40,213 bases of DNA from Scenedesmus sp. ARA3 (Eukaryota > Chlorophyta > Chlorophyceae > Sphaeropleales > Scenedesmaceae): assembly GCA_004335835.1 (NCBI GenBank), contig RWJK01001701.1, positions 69,804 through 110,016 of the forward strand, read 5' to 3'. A program made the position numbers and the translations under genes. This document shows, one piece after another, positions 1-8,943 of the stretch. Within the stretch, counting starts at the first letter, position 1. Each line of letters opens with the position of its first letter. The notes below the pieces were generated by a model. It was not told where the DNA came from. It made no database searches and was given only the letters and a program-made list of their open reading frames with translations.

Positions 1-104
1 GGGGGGGGCACCTCCTGAAGCCAACAGCAGCATGCTGGGCAAGTGTTGCAGCGCCAGCTGGCAGCATTTTTATTGCGTATTGTATTAAATATTTGCACAG
101 GTTT

Positions 105-767
105 GCCGGCCATCACCTCCGGCACTTGCAGAACCAGGGGTGTGTCAACGCCATCTCCAACAACATATTTACGTCATCAGGATTGTTGTGAACACTTGCA
201 AGTTTTTGAATTTTGTCTCACCTCTGGCACTTCACAGAACCAGGGATGCGTCACAGCCACCTCCAGCAGCAGCCCGCTGCTGCTCCAATTCTTTTCACAC
301 ATTCCCCAACCTACACTGGGTCAGCCGCTGCACAGGCATCACCTCCGGCACCATGGTTATAGCAAATCAGGCCGCCTAGTATTAGCCGCCAACATTGGCA
401 GGGTCGCCTACTATCACCTACTGGCAGGGTTCCTTGGTCCCCCTGTACACAACATGCTTGCCCAAAAAACAGTGCAAAAAAGTGAAAAGTCAGCGCGGCT
501 CACCTCTGGCACTTCGCAGAACCAGGGATGCGTCACAGCCACCTCCAGCAGCAGCCCGCTGCCTGCTCCAATTTCTTTCACGCATTCCCCAACCTGCACA
601 GGGTCAGCGGCTGTACAGGCCTCACCTCCGGCACCATGGCAAACCAGGCCGCCTACTGGCAGGGTTTGCCTACTATCACCTACTGGCAGCATTCCTTGGT
701 TCCCCTGTACTCGATATGCTTGCCAAAAAAACAGTTTTGAAAATATGTCAAAGTCAGTGCGGCTCAC
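105..767 (-). repeat. Tandem copies of the end of the CobW exon plus donor site
   Basis: The last ~65 bases of the CobW exon ending at 768, with its GAG/gtgagc donor and following intron, recur at about 498-565, 218-288 and, more decayed, 110-165. The intron between copies is also conserved (for example, a segment with cacctccggcaccatgg at ~345 and ~620), so the unit is about 270-280 bp. The second copy stays in frame with the exon, so reading through from 932 to 414 meets no stop and would encode the HPWFCEVPE segment twice. Confidence 0.85.
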
Positions 768-2282
768 CTCTGGCACTTCACAGAACCAGGGGTGTGTCAA
801 GGCCACCTCCAGCAGCAGCCCGCTGCTGCTCCACTCCACCACACGCCCCGGGCAGCTGGGCAGCCACGCAAAGCCCTTGCTGCGCAGCAGGCAGCCGTTG
901 TTAGTCAACAGCCTCTGCTGGCTGGCAAGCACTTCTTTGCGGGCCTCTGCATAGTGCTCTAGAGACTCCTTGGCAGCAGCAGCAGCAGCAGCAGCGGCGG
1001 CCTCGTCTGCATCCTCTTCTTCCTCGGAAGAGCTGCTGTCGTCATCACTGCTGCTGCTGCTGCCACTGGCCTTGGAGGATGAGTCATCGTCAGCGCTGTC
1101 TGTCCCCTCCAGTTCCTCTGACTCATCTTCAACTTCCTCGTAGCCTGGGGGTGGCGGCTGCAGGGATGCGACAGGTCAGCAGCAGGCACAGCAGCAGATA
1201 CAGTCAGCGTCAGGTGCAGCAGGTAATGTTCTCACAGCATTGGCTGCTGGCTGACTCATCAACGTCCTAGTCGCCTGGGGGTGGCGGCTGCAGGGGTGTG
1301 CCAGGTCAGCAGCAGACACAGGCAGCGTCAGGTGCAGCAGGTATGTTACCAGAGACTGGCTGCTGACTCATCATCGTCCTCGTAGCCTGGGGGTGGCGGC
1401 TGCAGGGGTGCGCCAGGTCAACGCCAGGTGCAGCAGCAAACACAGTCAGCATCAGTCACAGCAGCAGACACAGCCAGCACCAACAGCATAAGCAGCCAGG
1501 GTATCCAGCACAAGGATTTTGCTATTTCAGCAGCGCGTGTGCCAGCATTTGCATAAATACTTCTTTTGCAGGCCATGTGCATGTAAACGTCCACTGCGAT
1601 CAAAGTAGCCGCTGCCTATCTCTACAGAACCCATGTGTACTCTTCACATCCACCTGTGTCACCCGGGTGAGGAAGCAGCGCTTGAGCAGCTGCTTGTACA
1701 GCCGGCCCGGATGGAAAGGGCGCCTGCACAACGACACAACACGGCAGCGGTTAAACACAAGCAGGGGTGCAGCAAGCGCTTAAAGCATCCCATGCACGCT
1801 GGGCATAGCAACTTCGATGGAAAGTTACCTGGCATCGGCAGATCTTGAGCAGTCGGAGCATTGTGAACTGCTTACTTCCAGCATCACTCGCCTAGTTGTG
1901 CACTTGATACCTATGTTATCCCTGGCTTGTAAGCCGAACACCCACAGCCGCAAGCCGCTCGGCCCTGCACATGCAGCTGCTTCTGATGTTGTGATACTCA
2001 GTCTCAGTTCCTGTACCCCTAGAGACACCACACACTACACTTGGCCCCTTTGACAAACGTCACACCACCCACCTGGCCCTGTACACGAAGCTGCTGATGT
2101 TGTACTCCTCAGTCTCCGGCGTGTGAGCGGCCTTCAGCAGAGCCACCTGCTCCTTTGTTGGTGCATGGACGCTGCTGCTGCTGCTGCTGGTTGGGGCTTC
2201 AACTGCACCGCCAGTTGTGGCGTCTGCCTCTGGAGTGCGCAGCAGCGCCAGCCAGCCAGGTGCTTGAGCAGCCTGCAGGGGA

Positions 2283-2316
<34 letters not shown>

Positions 2317-2470
2317 TGGTAGTGCAATAGAGAGAGCTGTTGCAGGCATGGAGTAGCAGCGACATAAGCGCCAATTGCAGCAAGCAGTGGACTACGGCAA
2401 ACAAACATGAAGGGGCGCAGAAACAACAACATGCAGCAGGCATCGCTGGCGGCAAATTCCATGCCCCTGT

Positions 2471-2521
<51 letters not shown>

Positions 2522-5500
2522 CACTTCCCCCAGCATGCAGCCACCAGTGCAGCACATCACGCAAACAACTGCCAGGCAGGCGGCAACGTCAGCCTGAAGT
2601 GATGGCAAAGCCCACAAGCCACACCACTTGCAGGGCTGCACAAAGCATCTGCAAACTCTACAGCAGCAGGATTGCAACCTTTGACAATCCCAAGACCCAC
2701 CTGCTCCATGACAAAGCTTCCAGTGAGCAGCACCTTACGATACTGCACATCAAACTCAAGCTGCAATGCGTGCAGTGCAGTCCTCCCTTCAATAAAAACC
2801 GTCAAGGCCTAACAAGCCACCCACCTGCTCCATGTCAATCATGTAGTCAGCAGCACTCCCCGGTGGCACCGCTCAAAACTCACACTGCAACTCATGTGGT
2901 GCAGTACGCTTGCAGGCAGGCATACAGGCGATAGCCACGGTCCATTTGAGTCACCCACCTGCTCCATGTCAAAGTGGCCAGTCAGCAGCACCTCCTGCAG
3001 CGCCACATCACGTGAATGCCGCAGAGCAAAGTGTGCAGCCTTTGAAATGGAGACAGCAGCTATTGCACATCGCACGCGTCAATATTGTGAGTTTCTAATC
3101 ATCCCACCTGCTCCATGTCAAAGCGGCCAGTCAGCAGCACCTCCCGCAGCTCCACATCGCAGCGGCTGGTGGCCACCACCTGCGCTCGAGGGTTCAGCTG
3201 CTGCAGCATGCCCACCAACTGCTGCACCAAAACCTGCCCACTGCCGCTGCTGCCCTTGCTGCTGCTGGATGTCTTGCTGCCGCGCCCCCTGTGCTTGCTC
3301 TGCTGCTGCTGCTGCTGCTGCTGCTGGGTCAGCAGGTCTGTTTTGTTGAGCAGGATGACGTCAGCAAACTCGATCTGGTCCAGCAGCAGGTTGCTTATGG
3401 TGCGCTCATCGCCCTCAGGCACCTGAGCCTCACCATACCTGCGACACATATGTGCCCAAGCAGACGCAATACGTGCAACAAAACACAGCAGAAGTTTTGA
3501 TGATATCACACAACTGACAGCAGCTTGGAAGAGGTGTGCTGGGCATCTGCGCCTGGTGCCTTGTGCAGTTGTCAGTTACACATACAAGTGAGCTCCAGCC
3601 TGGTCTGTTGCGGCAAACTCGATCTGGTTCAGCAGCAGGTTGCTGATGGTGAGCTCGTCACCCTCAGGTACCTGCAACTCGCCATACCTGCAACACAATG
3701 ACGTACACAGGCAGCTCCATTCAAAAGCACGAAGTTACACGGTAAACACATGTTTACGCACCGTGAAGCAGTGTTTCTATGCATCGCATGACACAGCACG
3801 GGATCTGCCACATCAACAGCGGCACCTGCGCGGGTCATACACTCTGGTCAGGACTGGTCTCGAACTGCTCCCCAACCCGTCCCTAGCACAGCAGCAGCAG
3901 GCCCCACCTGTCCCTCAGCTCCTTTTATGGATTGCAGGTTGTGCAGGAACACTGGGACGCCACTGTAACATGCCGCACACACACAGTAGCAACAAAATAC
4001 AGCTGAGCACAGCAGCAGCAGGCCTTACCTGTCCCTCAGCTCCTCAATGGATTGCAGGTTGTGCAGGAACACTGAGGCGCCACTGTAACATGCGGCACAC
4101 ACACAGTAGCAACAAAATACAGCTGAGCACAGCAGCAGCAGGCCGCACCTGTCCCTCAGCTCTTCAATGGAGTGCAGGTTGTCCAGGAACACTGAGGCGT
4201 CAACCACGGTCACACACGTGTCCAGCCGCACCCAGTCAGACAGCTGGAACTCTGACAGCTGCAGCAGCAAACAGGCAGCACGGCCGGCAGCAGCAGCGAT
4301 GTAAGAATTACAAGACAACTCTCAGATGCAGACCATGTGGCAGTGCATAACAGCTCACAGAGCCCGACAGCCGCGCACCAAGCAGTACCAACAGCATGAC
4401 GATAGCTGAAAAGCCACCTGTTGTGCCATGTTGTCATCCTTGAAACTACATTCTGTGCACAACAGCGCAGCATCCTTGCGTGCCATGTTGGCATCCTTGA
4501 AGCTACATTCTGTGCACAACAGCGCAGCAGCTGCTGCATGTCAGTAGCACAAAAGGCATGGCAACAGCTCGGGCACCTTGCTGTTGTTCCTTGCAACTAG
4601 GTTTATGTTGTGATAGACAGACAGCTTGACAGCTTCAGCCGCACCTCCAGTTCATTGCCAGCCTCCTCATCCTCCTCCTCCTCCGCTGCATCCTTCCCGC
4701 TGCTTTCTTTCTTGCCTCCCTTCTTCTGCTTGCCCCCGCCTTTCTTCACAGCCGTGTCCCCTGCATCGCTGCTGCTGCCGCTGATGTCAACCGCCACATC
4801 TTCAACTGAAGCTGATGCTGCAGCATCCCCAAGCGGCCCTTCTTTGCCACTACCACCACCAGCAGCAGCAGCAGCAGCTGAAGTAGCAGTGACCCAAGGG
4901 CAGTTGCCGGTAGGGCATGCAGTCCTGCTTGCTGCTGCGCCGGGTGGCAGCAGCTGGGCCAGCTGGCTGCGGATGTCTGCTGGCAGCTGCTCAGCTGGTA
5001 TGGGGAAGGTGAAGGTTTCTGCCACCTGCATTGGCTCACTGATGCCTGCAAACAACATGGCAGCAGCAATTGGATGGTCAGCACCGTGCTTTAGCAATGC
5101 CTGATAAAAGCTGGTCAGCTGGGATGGGGAGAGGTGAAGGTCTTTGCCACCTGCATTGGCTCGCTGATGCCTGCAGTGGATTATTGCGGGAGAAATAGAT
5201 GGCAGCAACAACATGACTGGATCAACTTACAAATGCAAGATAGCAAGCTGCAGCTACCATGTCCTCACTGGAATCGCCGCAGCACGTAGCAGCATAAACA
5301 GGCCAGCAACTCTGATCCCAGCAGGGCAAAGAGCTGTCGTGCACTTCCAGAACCCGAGAAAGCTGCCGGCTCACTATCCAAAATCCTGCACATGTCCGGC
5401 TGCGTGACATCGCCATCACTGCATTGCTAATCATTAACACGCTTGTTACTAACAGCAGTGCACCCAGAAGTGACAGCAACCAGGCGCAGCCCCCACCTGT

Positions 5501-5567
5501 GCTCTCAATCACCACAAGGTCGTACTTGCCCTCTGCTGCTAGCTGGGTGACCTGCAGCAGGCAGCAG

Positions 5568-5598
<31 letters not shown>

Positions 5599-6913
5599 TA
5601 CCGGCAGTTATTGGTCTCAGATTGGTGGGTGCCTTTCAAGGGTATGTTGTACTACAGAACGTCTTACAGTGCATTCTCCCCTTGCGTGCTGTTGATTGAC
5701 TGTTGAGTGTTGTCTGCACGCTAATGCTGGTGGAGCATGTCACCGCACGAGCACGTGCGCTGTGCGATACGCCCCTGTATTGGGGATGTAACCGGCAGCG
5801 GTTCAACACATGCCCCAGAGACAGAAACACACCTGCAGCAGCAGGTCCTCTCGCAGGGTGCAGCAGATGCAGCCGTTGGCAAGGCTGATGAGCTTCTCCT
5901 GGCACTGCACCAGCGCAGCGGAGCCGCCGTTGGTGATGAGCGCCGCATCGATGTTGAGCTCAGCCATGTCGTTGACGATGACTGCCACCTGCAGCAGCAG
6001 CAGCAGCAGCAGGTGAACATGGTGTTGGCAAAGAGTAGGGGCGTGTTGAAGCTATGCTGCTGCAACTCTGTGAAGACAGCGCAGGCGTTTATGCCATGCG
6101 GCGCACCAGCTGGGAGCCAGTCTGTACTGTGTGGCTGCGTAACAGCCAAGGGTAACAGATTGTGCCGCCACTGCGGCAGCGGTGTATCTGTACAACAGTC
6201 TCGTAACAACAAGTGCCAGCCTGCCCACCCCTGTGCTGCAGACGACAAGACAATCAGAACGTACGCAATTCAAGTCCAACAACACAGTGCTCACCAAACT
6301 GCTTCCATCCACCCCTGCTGCTCACCTTCAGGCTGGACCTGTTCTCCAGGATGCGCTTCAACAGCGTGGTTTTGCCAGACCCCAAAAACCCTGACAGCAG
6401 GGTCACAGGCAGGCGCGTGTCCTGCAGATCCGTCACTGCTGCCATCAGGCTGGACTTCATGCTGCGCTTGGGGTTGGCCTTTCTGGAAGAAGAATTGGGC
6501 CTGGGCTGTGCTGCCTTTGTGGTAGTTTGCTGCTGCTCAGCAGGCTGCTTGCCTGAGTGCGCAGAAGTGAAAGCGGCAGGGCAGCAGCCGCGGACAGGCA
6601 TATGTGTAAGAGTATGACATGCAATGAGCAGTCTTACAGGTGGGACATACTTCGATGGCACCTGGTTTAGTTGCCTGTGTTGAGAAAAGCAGTTGAAAGT
6701 GCTGCTGGCAATACTGCAGCTGCATCACATGTGATGCAGAGCGTCACACCTGCAGCAGTGAGCCCTGCAGCAACCTTTGCCTTCTTTGAGTTGCCTGGAG
6801 CGATGGAAGCGGTAGAGTGGTCGCCCGGCGTAACTGCAGAGGCCCTGTTCCTTTTTTGGCTAGACCTCCTGGCCTCAGCTGCTGGCTTTCTCATGGGGTT
6901 TGGAACTCCGCAC
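768..6913 (-). CDS. COG0523/CobW-family metal-chaperone GTPase, multi-exon, C-terminus probably off the window
   Basis: Exons by splice phase: 6750-6913, 6326-6552, 5833-5988, 5497-5551, 4645-5045, 4149-4258, 3108-3438, 2073-2272, 1654-1723, 768-1157. From ATG 6894 they join to an open frame of about 695 codons. Family hallmarks in order are Walker [12 protein letters not shown], the [10 protein letters not shown] strand, the Cys motif [38 protein letters not shown], the GTP-base motif LLNKTDLL, then the CobW C-terminal domain ([43 protein letters not shown]). Members are GTPases that deliver zinc or other metals; the substrate here cannot be read from sequence. Insertions are unusual: a Lys/Glu-rich stretch after AETF, a Gln9/Ser linker after NKTDLL, and an acidic Ser/Asp/Glu block before the last domain. 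The 5' end is uncertain: an acceptor at 6913 implies an upstream exon or a spliced leader. No terminal exon is seen before base 1. A short extra exon near 4418-4452 is possible. Confidence 0.88.
1158..1430 (-). repeat. Tandem copies of a CobW acceptor site and exon start
   Basis: The acceptor and first codons of the exon starting at 1157 (ctgcag/CCGCCACCCCCAGG, then a Glu/Asp-rich start) recur at about 1257-1285 and 1375-1400, with the same flanking intron sequence (a tgccaggtcagcagcaga-like segment). The spacing is about 120 bp. The middle copy carries a stop (cgactag in place of ctacgag on the coding strand); the outer copy still reads [12 protein letters not shown] residues. Confidence 0.8.
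2285..2311. repeat. (CAG)9 trinucleotide tract
   Basis: Nine uninterrupted CAG units in the plus strand, inside a CobW intron directly before the acceptor of the 2073-2272 exon, where the CTG strand serves as a pyrimidine-rich stretch. Confidence 0.95.
2473..2520. repeat. (CAG)16 trinucleotide tract
   Basis: Sixteen perfect CAG units within the CobW intron between the exons at 2073-2272 and 3108-3438. It is not part of the deduced coding frame and is likely length-polymorphic. Confidence 0.95.
2690..3107 (-). repeat. Three intronic copies of a CobW exon end with donor
   Basis: The end of the exon that finishes at 3108 (coding GRFDMEQ, then the gtggg donor) is repeated at about 2951-3010, 2819-2870 and 2697-2760. 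Each copy keeps the plus-strand motif cccacctgctccatg. Encoded versions include [12 protein letters not shown] and [12 protein letters not shown], so all three still look protein-like. None has an upstream acceptor that restores a full exon. Spacing is about 120-150 bp. Confidence 0.85.
3612..3693 (-). repeat. Truncated alternative copy of a CobW exon, with intact acceptor
   Basis: The coding strand has a gttgcag acceptor, then a frame reading [19 protein letters not shown] and on to NQIEFA, close to [25 protein letters not shown] in the real exon (3108-3438). The reading phase matches the upstream exon. The copy stops after ~80 bases with no good donor, so it is a pseudo-exon or a cryptic alternative exon. 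Confidence 0.8.
3900..4140 (-). repeat. Two further copies of exon end, donor and intron, 120-bp period
   Basis: The exon ending at 4149 (coding SIEELRDR, then donor gtgcgg) is followed by two more copies of its last ~50 bases plus intron, beginning near 4021 and 3901. Period is 120 bp, with long identical stretches such as the acacacacagtagcaacaaa region. Donors differ: gtgcgg, gtaagg, gtgggg. The outermost copy has an inserted AAAG-like disruption. Confidence 0.88.
4419..4530 (-). repeat. Two-copy 68-bp tandem repeat, possible micro-exon
   Basis: A segment reading tttcaaggatgacaacatgg on the coding strand (about 4424-4460) is repeated with small changes at about 4492-4530. It could encode [12 protein letters not shown] followed by a gtggct donor at 4418, so one copy may be a micro-exon of the CobW gene. 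The frame works without it, because the exon ending at 4645 joins the exon starting at 4258 in phase 0. Confidence 0.6.
5105..5178 (-). pseudogene. Pseudo-exon copy of the Cob[12 protein letters not shown] exon start
   Basis: Coding strand actgcag/GC ATC AGC GAG CCA ATG matches the first ~65 bases of the real exon starting at 5045, including the acceptor. The copy reads [18 protein letters not shown] and then meets a stop because of small indels. It lies in the intron just upstream of the real exon. Use of this acceptor would truncate the protein. Confidence 0.8.
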
Positions 6914-7250
6914 CTGAAAGACAACACAGCGTGTCAAAAAGTATGTTGAGCAAGCTACAATGCAGATAGTACTTGAGCAATGAATTGGGTACTGCGAAAG
7001 CCGACACTGCAGGTCCTATCGACTGACTGCAAGTCTGCTCGCACCTTTTTGGAGTGAAAGCGTTCCAAAGCTCGATGTGGCGGTGTGAAGACGGCGTCTC
7101 AAAAAAATAGGCAACTCACGATAATCTAAATCTTGAAGTACGCGATCCATACGTATGGTAGAGGTGTCACCTGGACACGGCACCGTTCCTGCTCTGTACC
7201 TGCAGGTACCGCCGGCCGACAGAAGACCTACCATTTCCGTGATGTCAAAA
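6914..7250 (-). promoter_or_regulatory. 5' region of the CobW gene, with an unplaced candidate first exon
   Basis: A minus-strand ATG at about 7167 opens a frame starting MDRVLQDLDYRELPIFLRRR and running to an AAAAAG/gtgcga donor near 7045. The exon starting at 6913 has a good acceptor (ttgtctttcag), but the phases do not agree: one gives +1 and the other needs +2. The true start may therefore be ATG 6894 with a spliced leader. The stretch is AT-richer than its surroundings. Confidence 0.35.
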
Positions 7251-8943
7251 CCAGAGCCTCATCGACTTCGCAGCTCAAGTCCTAAGCTTTCATCGGAGCC
7301 GAACCCAGCAGCAAGCCCTTGAATGAGGTGTTACATGTGTCACTCTGGGTCCTTCCCAGCCTCTCTCGATCCAGCCACAGCGACAGTGATTTGTTGAAAC
7401 AATTTGGTCGATGAGACAAACAGTAAAACTCCTCCCCTGAACATCACAGCAGCATTCGGGCGCTGTCATTACGGCATTTGAGCAACCTCGGAAAGCAGCA
7501 GTGCCAAGTCAGAACAGCACAATGCATGTGTAAGCCCACTGGGCCTACTTGTGAAGTGGCGATGAATATGCACTTATACGATTACTGGGCAAGGTGGTTT
7601 TTCAGATAGGGCAGCAGTCCGACTGTTTGCAGTATCGTGGAGCAGGGGCCCGTCAGTACCAAAGTCACCTGCCAGTGCACATTACCTGCCAGAGACGGGT
7701 GCCGCTGCTGTGCCGACCTGAACGAACCATGAAAGCAGCCATCATGATGAAAGAGCCATTAAATCAGCCATCATGATTTGTTACATATCACAAGCGGGCA
7801 CGCGTAATGAGGGTCACTGGTATTGAACATTTAGCTAGCTGCACATGATTGGCAGTTACTGCACAGGAGCATCATGCATGGCGTCTGTGCTGTGCAGCAC
7901 AGTGGGCTACAACGCACCACAGCCGACATCATGTATGCATCATACCAACTGCGCAGGCCTGCCGGCTGCCTTGCTCTAACAGATCAGATCATGCCCTACA
8001 CGCGTCAGGTCTTTATGTAGACCTAAGTGCTGTGTCAGCTGCCTGTATGAAACTCTGCTATGCCTGCACACCCAAGCGCCAGTGTCACTGCTGTGAAAAA
8101 AGAGTTCCCTGAAGCTAACAATGCTGCCAGACCTGTGCCAAACACAACTTGCTCATGTTGTCAGGACCAAAGTGCAGCAAGTGAGAACACAAACGCGCTC
8201 ACAGGAGGTGGCGAATGTTTCGCTGCACAAAGTAGTGTCAGAGTGCCTTTGCAACACTTTAAAATGGTGCTTGCAGGTTGCGCAGCATACATGCTGCAAA
8301 GCAGAGGCAGCTGCATCTACGCAATGGTTGGTGCACACCGCTCAGGAACATTCAGATAGAAGCAAGCTGCACAGCATTCACACCATCACACCACAGCAGC
8401 TGTTCTAAACTGCCAGGCAAGCTAGGCAAGTTGCCAGCAATTGCACCCAGCAGTAAGTCATTGCTCAACATCCTGTATCTGTACTAGACACACCAGTATC
8501 AGAGGAATCCAACCACACGCTAATATGAACTTGAAGAGTCCTGCCTGACATCGAACCCCAGAACGCCACAAACAAGCACGTGCAACCAGCTGAAGGCTTT
8601 CCCTTGCCATGCAGCAATGCTTGCTGGGCTGCCCAAGCATCTTGCAAGGCGTCGACTGATCAAATGGCATGCACATCTGCTTGTGGCCACAACAATGCCA
8701 CCATGAAAATACAATGTACTGAAGATGGATGGGGGGGGGGGTCGAGGATAAGGAAATGACACACGCACCGTTTCCACTGACATGGCAAGCAATGAGCAAG
8801 CTTGCCCTTGGCACCAGCAAGTGGCCAGTGTTGTGCAGCTGTTGATACTTCAAATTTTGTTCTGATGATGACCACATCTCAGTGGCAGGTCGCCGCCAAG
8901 TACACTGCAGCAAGACAACCCCCTCACATGTTCATGCTGCAAC
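7251..8943. other. Intergenic, no gene recognised
   Basis: No open frame here resembles a protein and no exon chain could be built on either strand. The stretch contains a short direct repeat with a palindromic core (agccatcatgat at ~7737 and ~7767) and an 11-base G run at 8731-8741. It probably holds the 3' region of the gene ending at 8944 and the distal 5' region of the CobW gene. Confidence 0.5.

Noticed and set aside
43..954. 303-codon plus-strand ORF, the longest frame near the left end
   Set aside because: It lies antisense to the CobW exon and its repeats; the repeated [11 protein letters not shown] segments are just the translated array. The minus strand matches the family.
2060..2677. 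Long minus-strand frame as a single exon
   Set aside because: Only 2073-2272 matches CobW. The rest is intron with the CAG tract translated as poly-Ala, preceded by a proper acceptor at 2273.
7594..8487. Several short plus-strand ORFs
   Set aside because: No domain, signal peptide or splice partners; lengths are as expected by chance.
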